Positions 1-7,011 of a stretch of 10,624 bases of DNA are shown here, piece by piece (position 1 is the first letter of the stretch; every line of letters starts with the position of its first letter). The DNA is from Calditrichota bacterium (GTDB taxonomy: Bacteria; Calditrichota; Calditrichia; RBG-13-44-9), in NCBI GenBank assembly GCA_024276455.1, contig JAJRXE010000199.1, positions 1-10,624 of the forward strand. Reading direction: 5' to 3'. Under the pieces are notes generated by a model. That model saw only the letters and a program-made list of their open reading frames with translations. It had not been told where the DNA came from and did not search any database. The translations under genes and the position numbers were made by a program.

Positions 1-509
1 ACGATTTTCTTGGCCCGTTTGTGGTAGTAATCTCCATCTTTGGTCAAATCGTACATCTGGAGCAATTTCTCTTTGTCCCACACCAGCGCCTCGCGACTGT
101 AGTCTGCGAAATCGTACACTTCGGTTAATTCAATGGCTTCGCGCGGACAGGCTTCCTGGCACATTCCACAGTAAATACAGCGCAACATGTCGATCTCGAA
201 AACCACCGGGTAGCGTTCCCGGTCGTCCCAGGGGGCCACTCCGCCGACTATGTGAATGCACTTGGCCGGACAGGCGGAGGAACACATCTCGCAAGCCACG
301 CATTTCGGACGTCCGTGCTCATCGCGGTTCAAGCGGTGCGCGCCCCGGTACCCCTTGCGAGGAACCCATTTCTCTTCCGGGTACTGCATGGTGAATTTCT
401 TTTTGGGAATGTGTCGCCCGGTAATCAGTAACCCTTTCAACATGGAGGGGATGTAAATCTTTTCCCAAAAGGTTAATTCCGGTGCGGTAATCTTTTTAAC
501 TTTAATCAT
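1..509 (-). CDS. nuoI: NADH-quinone oxidoreductase subunit I, 3'-truncated by the window edge
   Basis: This is the 8Fe ferredoxin-like subunit of respiratory complex I, which carries electrons through two [4Fe-4S] clusters (N6a/N6b) towards the quinone site at the membrane. About 169 residues are visible. The protein shows two CxxCxxCxxxCP motifs: CVACEMCSSACP at residues 70-81 and CIYCGMCQEACP at 111-122. Ahead of them, YPEEKW and RGAHRLNRDEHGRPKC follow the NuoI pattern. An N-terminal amphipathic stretch (IPSMLKGLLITGRHI, residues 20-34) fits membrane-peripheral docking. The ATG at 509-507 has a GGAG at 520-517 with 7 bases between. The C-terminus lies beyond position 1. The gene is first in its transcript, because no nuoH lies upstream of it in this window and addA diverges. 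Other nuo genes, if linked, would be further left. Two-cluster ferredoxins of other complexes are possible but fit the flanking motifs less well. Confidence 0.95.
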   Translation of the reverse strand, partial: MIKVKKITAPELTFWEKIYIPSMLKGLLITGRHIPKKKFTMQYPEEKWVPRKGYRGAHRLNRDEHGRPKCVACEMCSSACPAKCIHIVGGVAPWDDRERYPVVFEIDMLRCIYCGMCQEACPREAIELTEVYDFADYSREALVWDKEKLLQMYDLTKDGDYYHKRAKKI

Positions 510-520
510 CCCGGTACTCC

Positions 521-541
521 AATCGTTTCGATTCTCAATCG
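521..541. repeat. Three alternating 5-bp arms (AATCG/CGATT/AATCG) just upstream of nuoI
   Basis: The sequence reads AATCG-TTT-CGATT-CTC-AATCG. The middle arm is complementary to both outer arms, so two hairpins with 3-base loops are possible but exclude each other. The block ends one base before the GGAG Shine-Dalgarno sequence of nuoI, at 517-520. It could be an operator with three half-sites or a translation-control element. The arms are short, so chance is possible. Confidence 0.35.
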
Positions 542-799
542 ACTGTTGGTTTTTCAATATAATAATTCTGCCTGGCAAAAGAAAAATAAAAATTAGATTT
601 TTCTCAAGGGAGATTTGTTCGAGGGGAAAAAGGCTCCCTTTTCAGAAATCTGTAGATATTGTGAGGGGTACAGCGATCCGGAAATCTATGATTCCTTAAT
701 TCCGGAGTATCTCCGTAATTCCGTGCAGAAGGGAAGAGTGCAAAAAAGAAAATAAACAAAGACGATTCTTTGCCGCCCAGGCCAGGGCTGACGACCATT

Positions 800-832
800 A
801 ACCGGAAATGCCGGTTGTTTTATTTCGGCATT
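800..832 (+). other. Two overlapping, mutually exclusive hairpins upstream of addA
   Basis: Hairpin one pairs AACCGG (800-805) with CCGGTT (811-816) around a 5-base loop and is followed by GTTTTATTT, which is terminator-like. Hairpin two pairs AATGCCG (807-813) with CGGCATT (826-832). They share bases 807-816, so only one can form. If transcription starts upstream, this could act as an attenuator or as an end point for a short transcript. If the candidate promoter at 815-843 is the real one, the hairpins are not in the addA mRNA. Confidence 0.3.
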
Positions 833-843
833 ATTTGTAAAAT
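815..843 (+). promoter_or_regulatory. Candidate sigma-70 promoter for addA
   Basis: TTGTTT (815-820) and TAAAAT (838-843) are separated by 17 bases. The -10 matches consensus at 5 of 6 positions and the -35 at 3 of 6. The expected start near 850 would give a leader of about 25 bases containing the AGAAGGGA ribosome-binding site at 861-868. The weak -35 lowers confidence. Confidence 0.4.
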
Positions 844-874
844 AAGAAGTTAGAAATATTAGAAGGGATTTTGA

Positions 875-3800
875 ATGGAGTTAACCCCCAACCAACGCAA
901 GGCGCTGGATTTAAACCGAAACCTGGTGGTGATTGCGGCAGCCGGTTCCGGGAAAACCACGGTGCTGGTTAAACGTTATGTACGGATTTTGCTGGAAAAA
1001 CCCGCCCTGGGCGTGCCGAACGTGCTGGCCATTACCTACACCGAAAAGGCGGCGGCGGAACTGAAAGAACGAATTTTCCGCGAAATCTCCCGGCGCTTTG
1101 CCGAAGCATCCGGTGCGCAGCAAGCTCGCCTGTTTGAGATTTTGAACCAGCTTACCGAAGCACAGATTTTTACTATTCACGGGTTTTGCAGTCGGGTGCT
1201 GCGTCAATTTCCGCTTGCCGCGGGGGTGAATCCGGATTTCGAAATTCTGGACGAAGTGCAGAAAACGGCTTTGTTGGAACGCACCCAGCGAGATTTTTTC
1301 TTCCAGTACGAATTGCCGGAGAAGAAAGAGGATTTGCGGCTCACCGCCCTGCGGAATTTTTCCCTTCTTCAGTTGCGCGACATTTTAAACAATTTTTACG
1401 ACCAGCGTTATCTGCTGATTCCCCTTTTGAACCGCGTGAAAACCCAGCCTCCCGAAAAGGTGCAGGAGTTGAACCGGATTGCCTGGCTGGAGTACCACCG
1501 CCAGCTGTTAAATTCCCTGTGGGAAGACGCTGCCTTCTGGGAAGCGCTGGAGGGGCTGCTCTCCGGACCACCGGCGGGAAAGTCGGAAAATGCGCGGCAA
1601 ACCTATCAGGAATTAAAAGAAGGGCTGGAAACGTTTCAGGAATCGGGAATTGATTTCGGGAAAAAGATTGCGGCAACGATTCGCCTGCTAACTGCTTTGA
1701 CTCGTAAAGACGGCGGCGCTTTTCGTAACGTGCCGGGTGGAAAAGGCGCCTGGGGCGAGGAACGGCTGGCGCTGTTTCGGGAGTTGTCTGCTCGAGCGGC
1801 GAGGTTTACTCCCGGCGTCATCGAACGGCATCCCGAAAGCGAGGCAAAGTTTGCCCGGGTGTATGTGGGACTGGCCCGTCTGGCTGAGGATTTTCTGAGG
1901 AGGGTGGAGCAGGAAAAACGCGCTTTGAACGTGCTGGATTTTGACGATTTGCAATATTTTACACTGCATTTGCTGAAAGAAAATCCGGCGGTGCGGGAAC
2001 AGCTCCGCCGCCGCTACGCCTACATTCTGGTGGACGAGTTTCAGGATACCGATTGGTTGCAGGCGGAAATCCTCCGCTTGCTGCTGACCAATCCGAAAGG
2101 CAGCCTGGACGGCGACCGGCTGTTTCTGGTGGGCGATCCGCAGCAGTCCATTTTCTCCTTTCGCCATGCCGAGGTGGGAATCTTTCAGGAATTTGCCGCA
2201 GAGATTGCCCGACGCGGAAACCCGGAGCTTCCCTACCGGGAGCCGGACGAGCAGAAGGAAATTCCCAGCCAGCCCAAAGAGCGCCGGGGCGTGCTTCACC
2301 TGCAGGAGAATTTTCGCAGCAGCGCGCGGTTGATTTCTTTTTTCAATCGTTGTTTCGAACCGATTTTTCGCCGCGAAAGCGATTTCGATGTGGAATTTCA
2401 GGAATTACTCCCACACCGGGAGGAAGGCGATTCCCGGATCGAGCTTTTTTTGTTGAATGAGCCCGATGAGTCGCACCCGGGGGACGAATCTCCCCAGATA
2501 CACCGAATGGCTCGTTTGATTCGGGAGCTGGTCGAAGAAAGCGAAAAGACCTCGGGAGAAGCCCTTCGCTGGGGCGATATGGCCGTTCTGTTCCGTTCCC
2601 GCAAACATCTGGAAGAAATTGAAGTGCTCTTTCGCCGCTACGAAATCCCCTACCAGACCTACAAGGGGGTCGGATTTTTTCAGAAAACCGAGGTGCGGGA
2701 TTTTTACCACTTTCTTAAGTGTCTGGTCGATCCTTTTGACGATTTTTCGCTGTTAGTGCTACTGCGCAGCAGTTATCTGGGACTTTCGGATGCCACCCTG
2801 TTTTACCTGAGCCGGATGCAGGGAGCCGGGTACTGGGAAAAATTGCAAACCTTACACCGCTTCCTGGAGGGGCAGCTGGCTCTGGAAGAAGCCGTGGACA
2901 AAGATTTTGCGGAGTTTCTTCGCCGCGAGGGGTTTTCCCTGCAGGTATCGCCTCCGGAACGAATCGCCCTGGCTCATCTGTTACAGCATGCGGAGTTCTG
3001 GAAACAACTGGCCGCCCAGGGACGCTTTAGCCGGGTGGTGCAGAGCATGATTGACGCGCTGCACCTCCGTCCGTTTCTGGCGGCTCAACCGGATGGGGCG
3101 CAAAAACTGGCCAATCTGGACAAGTTTGTTCAAACCGTGGTGGAATTCGAAACCGAGCGCTCGCCGCTGTTAGCGGACTTTCTGGACATGTTGCGGCGTC
3201 AAATTGAGGGCGAGTTGCAGGAAAGCGAAGCTCCTCTCTTCACCGAAGATGAAAATAAAGTGCAGTTGCTCACCTACCATGCCGCAAAGGGCAAGGAGTT
3301 CCCGGTGGTCTTTTTACCGTTCCTGGAGCAGAGTTTTAATTTGCGGGGCGATTTTTTTCTGGAGAAAGAAAAGGGGTTCGCATTTCCCCTCCACCGGCTC
3401 ATAACTCCCCAGGCTCCCCAACCGTTTCTTTACCGATTTTTGCAGCAACGCTACCGCGAACGCATTATTGCCGAAGAGAAGCGTTTGTTTTACGTGGCGG
3501 CCACCCGGGCGCAACGCCATTTGTTTCTGCTGGCAAGCCTCTCCGAAAAGAAAGCCCTGACCCAACCCGGGTATTTAACCTGGTTGCTGGAAGCTTTCGG
3601 AATTGAAGATCCCCTGGACGATTTCCCGCTGGAAAGAATTCACCCTCTGCACATTGTACGGGAAGAGACGCCCGGGAAGGAGAAAACCGCACCCACCCAG
3701 AGGAAGTTTGTTCCGGTTCCGGCGCCCGAATATCTCATTCCCGAGACAATTCGCAAATACCAGTTTCCCCCGCAAGAAACGCCCAATTTGCCGGTGTATT

Positions 3801-4498
3801 CCGTTACCCAGCTGATGCTGTTTAAACAGGACCCCCCTCGTTATTTTACCCATTTTTATTTGAACGATGGAAAGCTGTTTCCGCCGGAAGCCACCCCGGA
3901 ATGGGTGGATGAACCGGGCGGCGAGCAGTGGGGAATTGCCGTTCACCGGTTGCTGGAAAATTTTTACCTCCGCTCGCCCGCTGAGGACGAGCGTAAAATC
4001 CGGCAAATTCTCTTGCAGCTTCATTTAACGGATGCGGCCGAGGAGGAGGCTCTGACCGGGCGCCTGCAGGAATTATTAGCGCAAATCCGGCGCTCCGACT
4101 GGTATTCCAGACTCTCCGGCACCGAACGTCACTCCGAATTTGCCCTGGATCGCCGGGTAGGTCGGTTTGTACTGCGCGGTGTGTTCGATTTGCTTTTCCG
4201 CAATCCGCAGGGTTTGTGGGAAGTGGTGGATTACAAAACCAATCGGGTGGACGTTGCCGAACTGCCGGACGTGGCGGCAAAGTACCTGTTTCAGGTTCAG
4301 GCGTACGCCTTCTTATTGGAGGGACTGCATCCCGAGCAGAAGATTTATCCGGTATCCCTGTTTTTCCTGGATCCGCTGCAGGAAGTCCGCTGGGAATTTA
4401 CCCGCGAATCCTTAAAGGGCATTCGCGAGGAGATTCTGCAGTTGCTGCAGGCGCTCTTTCGGGCGGAGCAGAAGCTCTATTTTCCGGAGACGGATTAA
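875..4498 (+). CDS. addA: AddA-type (RecB-like) UvrD-family helicase with C-terminal RecB nuclease domain, 1207 aa
   Basis: This is an ATP-dependent 3'-5' superfamily 1 helicase and PD-(D/E)XK nuclease that would process double-strand breaks for RecA loading, normally as AddAB. Motifs in order: Q-motif region LTPNQRKAL at residues 3-11; Walker A AAGSGKT at 22-28; Ia ITYTEKAAAELKERI at 53-67; TIHGFC at 100-105; Walker B LVDEFQDTD at 385-393; motif III LVGDPQQSIFSFR at 418-430; motif IV LQENFRSS at 476-483; motif V LLTYHAAKGKEF at 798-809; motif VI EEKRLFYVAATRA at 867-879. The nuclease domain has GIAVH (His1024), GVFD (Asp1105), VVDYKT (Asp1119, Lys1121) and a downstream QVQAYAF, so it looks catalytically intact. 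Length is close to the roughly 1230 residues of Bacillus AddA. ATG 875 follows AGAAGGGA with 6 bases between. No AddB-like gene is adjacent on either side, which is unusual. A stand-alone UvrD/RecB fusion of related type is the alternative. Confidence 0.9.
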   Translation: MELTPNQRKALDLNRNLVVIAAAGSGKTTVLVKRYVRILLEKPALGVPNVLAITYTEKAAAELKERIFREISRRFAEASGAQQARLFEILNQLTEAQIFTIHGFCSRVLRQFPLAAGVNPDFEILDEVQKTALLERTQRDFFFQYELPEKKEDLRLTALRNFSLLQLRDILNNFYDQRYLLIPLLNRVKTQPPEKVQELNRIAWLEYHRQLLNSLWEDAAFWEALEGLLSGPPAGKSENARQTYQELKEGLETFQESGIDFGKKIAATIRLLTALTRKDGGAFRNVPGGKGAWGEERLALFRELSARAARFTPGVIERHPESEAKFARVYVGLARLAEDFLRRVEQEKRALNVLDFDDLQYFTLHLLKENPAVREQLRRRYAYILVDEFQDTDWLQAEILRLLLTNPKGSLDGDRLFLVGDPQQSIFSFRHAEVGIFQEFAAEIARRGNPELPYREPDEQKEIPSQPKERRGVLHLQENFRSSARLISFFNRCFEPIFRRESDFDVEFQELLPHREEGDSRIELFLLNEPDESHPGDESPQIHRMARLIRELVEESEKTSGEALRWGDMAVLFRSRKHLEEIEVLFRRYEIPYQTYKGVGFFQKTEVRDFYHFLKCLVDPFDDFSLLVLLRSSYLGLSDATLFYLSRMQGAGYWEKLQTLHRFLEGQLALEEAVDKDFAEFLRREGFSLQVSPPERIALAHLLQHAEFWKQLAAQGRFSRVVQSMIDALHLRPFLAAQPDGAQKLANLDKFVQTVVEFETERSPLLADFLDMLRRQIEGELQESEAPLFTEDENKVQLLTYHAAKGKEFPVVFLPFLEQSFNLRGDFFLEKEKGFAFPLHRLITPQAPQPFLYRFLQQRYRERIIAEEKRLFYVAATRAQRHLFLLASLSEKKALTQPGYLTWLLEAFGIEDPLDDFPLERIHPLHIVREETPGKEKTAPTQRKFVPVPAPEYLIPETIRKYQFPPQETPNLPVYSVTQLMLFKQDPPRYFTHFYLNDGKLFPPEATPEWVDEPGGEQWGIAVHRLLENFYLRSPAEDERKIRQILLQLHLTDAAEEEALTGRLQELLAQIRRSDWYSRLSGTERHSEFALDRRVGRFVLRGVFDLLFRNPQGLWEVVDYKTNRVDVAELPDVAAKYLFQVQAYAFLLEGLHPEQKIYPVSLFFLDPLQEVRWEFTRESLKGIREEILQLLQALFRAEQKLYFPETD

Positions 4499-4723
4499 TC
4501 CGGAAGATGCTGGCTGTAGAAATAGAATCACAACGTTGGAATGTTGTAAACAGAACCGTACCGACGCGGATCAGAGGAAGTAAATACAGGACGACTTCCC
4601 GATGCTCAACTTCAATTTCCTCTTTGTAGTCTTCGAGTTTTGATCTTCGATTTTATTCTTAAATTTCTGGGTGTTTTTGCGGTCAGATGTTTTTTAAATC
4701 GTTTCAGAAAAACCAATGAATCC

Positions 4724-4728
4724 GGAGG
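4724..4728 (+). promoter_or_regulatory. Ribosome-binding site that decides the Memo-like start
   Basis: GGAGG abuts an ATG at 4729 directly, which leaves no spacer for initiation there. The next in-frame ATG at 4735 lies 6 bases after it, a normal distance, and yields the clean signal peptide MKWSGGLFLL. Confidence 0.7.
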
Positions 4729-4734
4729 ATGAAC

Positions 4735-5841
4735 ATGAAATGGTCTGGTGGTTTGTTTCTGCTGGGAGGTTTGCTGCTGTTGCTGGTTCAATGTCAGTCC
4801 CGGAATACCGGCGAATCGGTAACAGTGCGGGGACTGGTGGACACTGTGGGATTTGCCCACACCGCTCGCCAGATGGATTCGGTTGTGGCGCGTATTGACC
4901 GTCTGTATGGAAAGGAGCGGCAGGATCTTTTTCGGGCGTTCAATATTACCCCCGATTTTCGCTGGAAAGTGGTGATTTGTCCGCACGACGATTACGCCTA
5001 TGCCGGCGAGATGTATCCCTACGTCATGGAGAACCTTTCCGCCCCCCATCTGATTCTGTTTGGCGTCGCTCACAAGGCGCGACTGTTGAATTTGGAAAAT
5101 GTGCTGGTGTTTGATTCCTTTGACTATTGGCGCGGACCTTACGGGCGAATTCCGGTGTCCGGGTTGCGGGAGGAAATCGAACAACGGCTCTCGGATTCCC
5201 TGTTTGTGGTGAGCGACAGCATGGAACAAATGGAGCATTCCCTGGAAGCGCTCCTGCCCTTTATTCAGTACTACCATCGTTCGTTCGACATTGTACCGAT
5301 TCTGGTGCCTTACATGAGTTTCGATCGAATGCAAGTTCTGGCCCGGGCGCTGGCGAAGGCTCTGGCCGCGGTCGTTACCCAGCGGCAGTGGCAATGGGGC
5401 AAAGATTTTGCCTTGGCTATTTCGAACGATTGTGTCCATTATGGCGATCAGGATTGGGGAGGCAAAAATTACGCGCCCTTCGGGGCCGATTCCGCCGGGT
5501 ACCGCGACGCCACCAACCGCGATCTGACCATTGTGAACGAATGCCTCATCGACTATCTTGACCCGTTGCGGATTAAGCGTTTCGTGGGCTACACGGTGAA
5601 AAAACAGAACTACAAAGAATATGCCTGGACCTGGTGTGGGCGTTATTCCGTGCCGTTTGGATTGCTGACAGCGTATTATTTACAGCAGGAGTTAAAGGTG
5701 CCGCCTTTGCGGGGGAGAATGCTCCGCTACTCCACCAGTATTTCCAATCCGGTGATTCCGGTAGAAGACCTCGGAATGGGCGTGACCGCTCCGGCTAACA
5801 TTCACCATTGGGTCGGTTACGTTTCGATTGGGTACTACTGA
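4735..5841 (+). CDS. Memo-family (MEMO1 / AmmeMemoRadiSam system B-like) protein with lipoprotein-type signal peptide, 368 aa
   Basis: This is a member of the Memo fold, related to class III extradiol dioxygenases. Human MEMO1 has a His/His/Cys pocket that binds redox metals; the biochemical role of bacterial members is unsettled. Features matching MEMO1: PHDDYAYAGE (His84) for its HAGYTYCG; LFGVAHKAR (His113) for LGPSHH; MEHSLEALLPF for DEHSIEMHLPY; FDIVPILVPYMS for FTIIPVLVGALS; SNDCVHYGD (Cys233, His235) for SSDFCHWG; and TWCGRYSVPFGLL (Cys301) for TICGRHPIGVLL. All putative metal ligands are therefore present. The N-terminus (MKWSGG, then a Leu-rich segment to LLVQC, Cys20) reads as a lipoprotein signal. 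The Gln before Cys is not the usual Gly/Ala/Ser, so processing is uncertain, but export seems likely. No AMMECR1 or radical SAM partner gene is in the window. The 236-base gap after addA has no clear promoter or terminator; it contains a near repeat of TCTTCGAGTTTT at 4630-4641 and 4644-4655. Confidence 0.85.
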   Translation: MKWSGGLFLLGGLLLLLVQCQSRNTGESVTVRGLVDTVGFAHTARQMDSVVARIDRLYGKERQDLFRAFNITPDFRWKVVICPHDDYAYAGEMYPYVMENLSAPHLILFGVAHKARLLNLENVLVFDSFDYWRGPYGRIPVSGLREEIEQRLSDSLFVVSDSMEQMEHSLEALLPFIQYYHRSFDIVPILVPYMSFDRMQVLARALAKALAAVVTQRQWQWGKDFALAISNDCVHYGDQDWGGKNYAPFGADSAGYRDATNRDLTIVNECLIDYLDPLRIKRFVGYTVKKQNYKEYAWTWCGRYSVPFGLLTAYYLQQELKVPPLRGRMLRYSTSISNPVIPVEDLGMGVTAPANIHHWVGYVSIGYY

Positions 5842-5871
5842 TTCGACGCGGAAAATAATGGAGATACACAC

Positions 5872-5914
5872 AAAAAAAAATCGGGACCCTGCAAAGAGTC
5901 CCGATTTTGTTTTT
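5872..5914. terminator. Bidirectional intrinsic terminator between convergent genes
   Basis: AAAATCGGGAC (5877-5887) and GTCCCGATTTT (5898-5908) form an 11-bp perfect stem around a 10-base loop. A run of nine A (5872-5880) and TTTTGTTTTT (5905-5914) give U-tracts on the minus and plus transcripts respectively. It lies 30 bases after the Memo-like stop and 21 bases after the TPR gene stop on the other strand, so it can end both. Confidence 0.9.
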
Positions 5915-5935
5915 CCTACTTTCTGTCGCAAAGAA

Positions 5936-6991
5936 TTAGTTCTGTTCTTCTAATTCTTTTTGTTTGTTGAAAGCTTCTTCGGCTTTCTCTTTCATTCCTT
6001 TCTGGGCGTACACCACTCCCAGGTTATTCCACAACAGGGCAGAATCCGGGAATTTCTTCACGGCTTCTTCCAGGAAAGGCAGGGCGGTGTCGTACTGCTT
6101 GGTTTGCAAATAACAGATGCTCAGCAGTTCGGTCATATCTTTGTTGTTGGGATCCATGGATAGCGATTTCTTTAGGAAGGGAATCGCCTCCTGGTACTTT
6201 TCGTTGTTGTAGTAAATGATCCCGATATTCATGGGAATAGTGGGGTTGTCCGGTGCCAGTTCGGCCGCGGTATTCAGTTCCTTCACCGCCTCGTCCCATT
6301 TTTCTTCCTTGGTGTAAATTTCTCCCATAGCCAGATGAGCGTTCACGTTTTTGGGATTGGCTTTCAGGGCGCGCTGGTACAACTCTTTGGCCTTGTCCAG
6401 TTTCCCAATCCGGTAGTAGAAGTCGCCCACTGTAACCATCAGGGTGTCGTTCTTGGGATCCATTTCAATGGCTTTGTCCAGATATTGTTCGGCTTTAGTG
6501 GTGTCGCCAATCTGAATCAGGGAGACGGCCAGGGGGGCCAGCGGTTCGGCGTGAGTCGGGTAAGCCTGGAAAGATTTCAGGAATTTCTCCGCCGCTTTCT
6601 TGTAAAGCTCTTTCTTTTTCTCCGGATCTTTGGCTTCCCGGGCCGGCTTGTAATAGTTGTTCAAGGCGTCGTTGAAGTTGTTGGCAAAGTAGCTGAAACG
6701 GGCTTGTTCAATTTGCTGGGCAAATTGCTGCGAAAGTGCCAGACTTTTATCAAAGGCTTCGTTCATTTTGACAAAATCTTCCTGGCGACCATAGAGATAT
6801 CCCAGCCAGTACCAGGCTTCGGCATTATTGGGATATTTTTGGACAGCCTCTTTTGCCAGTTCGAAAGCCTTATCGTACATTCCATTCTGAATGTCAACAA
6901 CCACACCTTCAACTTCCGGTGGACGGCATCCGGTAATCAACAGTAAGCCGAGAAGAATAACGGCGATGGACAAAATGACTGCTCTTTTCAT
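5936..6991 (-). CDS. TPR-repeat lipoprotein, 351 aa
   Basis: This is a predicted membrane-anchored tetratricopeptide scaffold; the binding partner is unknown. The N-terminus MKRAVILSI leads through a hydrophobic core to a canonical lipobox LITGC with Cys22, so lipidation and export are expected. Two TPR units lie at about 29-56 and 57-90, followed by a Lys/Glu-rich linker (91-147). Six consecutive 34-residue units then run in perfect phase from 148 to the last residue 351: 148-181, 182-215, 216-249, 250-283, 284-317 and 318-351. Each has the G-Y and A-A-P consensus positions, with P-x-N junctions such as DPKN, NPKN and APDN. ATG 6991 has AAGGAG at 7005-7000 with 8 bases between. The gene starts 20 bases after mtnA stops, so the two are probably cotranscribed. 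Proteins of this kind occur in outer-membrane assembly, secretion and polysaccharide systems; nothing here decides between them. Confidence 0.85.
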   Translation of the reverse strand: MKRAVILSIAVILLGLLLITGCRPPEVEGVVVDIQNGMYDKAFELAKEAVQKYPNNAEAWYWLGYLYGRQEDFVKMNEAFDKSLALSQQFAQQIEQARFSYFANNFNDALNNYYKPAREAKDPEKKKELYKKAAEKFLKSFQAYPTHAEPLAPLAVSLIQIGDTTKAEQYLDKAIEMDPKNDTLMVTVGDFYYRIGKLDKAKELYQRALKANPKNVNAHLAMGEIYTKEEKWDEAVKELNTAAELAPDNPTIPMNIGIIYYNNEKYQEAIPFLKKSLSMDPNNKDMTELLSICYLQTKQYDTALPFLEEAVKKFPDSALLWNNLGVVYAQKGMKEKAEEAFNKQKELEEQN

Positions 6992-7011
6992 AAAATAAGC
7001 TCCTTATAATT

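Larger units (their letters stand above)
510..874. other. Divergent intergenic spacer between nuoI and addA, AT-rich with several short hairpins
   Basis: No convincing gene is seen in these 365 bases. The short minus-strand reading frame at 604-798 has no RBS or family features that I recognise. The spacer must hold the start signals of both flanking genes. Besides the elements listed separately, it contains an inverted repeat AAGGGAG (606-612) / CTCCCTT (634-640). It also has a hairpin at 698-720: CGGAG-TAT-CTCCG extended by AATT/AATT after one mismatch, with the octamer TAATTCCG repeated directly at 697-704 and 716-723. For nuoI I see AT-rich -10-like sequence around 555-562 on the minus strand, but no partner -35 good enough to call a promoter. 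A small RNA or a decayed element cannot be excluded. Confidence 0.6.

Noticed and set aside
604..798. A 64-codon minus-strand reading frame in the nuoI-addA spacer
   Set aside because: No good ribosome-binding site, low-complexity Phe-rich stretch, no recognisable domain, and it runs through the hairpin-rich DNA. Treated as chance.
4482..4505. Inverted repeat TTCCGGA / TCCGGAA straddling the addA stop codon, possible terminator
   Set aside because: Loop of 10 bases and no T-run after it (GATGCTGG follows). It could be a weak structure but does not qualify as an intrinsic terminator, so addA and the Memo gene may still be cotranscribed.
4624..4668. Possible promoter for the Memo-like gene (TTGTAG or TTGATC as -35)
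   Set aside because: At 15-18 base spacing the matching -10 hexamers are poor (TCGATT, ATTTCT), so no call is made.
4612..5439. A 275-codon minus-strand open frame opposite the Memo-like gene
   Set aside because: It lies antisense to a well-supported Memo protein, shows no family features, and reads as a mirror of that gene's codons.
6335..6946. A 203-codon plus-strand open frame opposite the TPR gene
   Set aside because: It is the complement of repetitive TPR codons; Phe/Val/Gly-rich text without start signals. The 34-residue periodicity on the minus strand settles which strand is coding.
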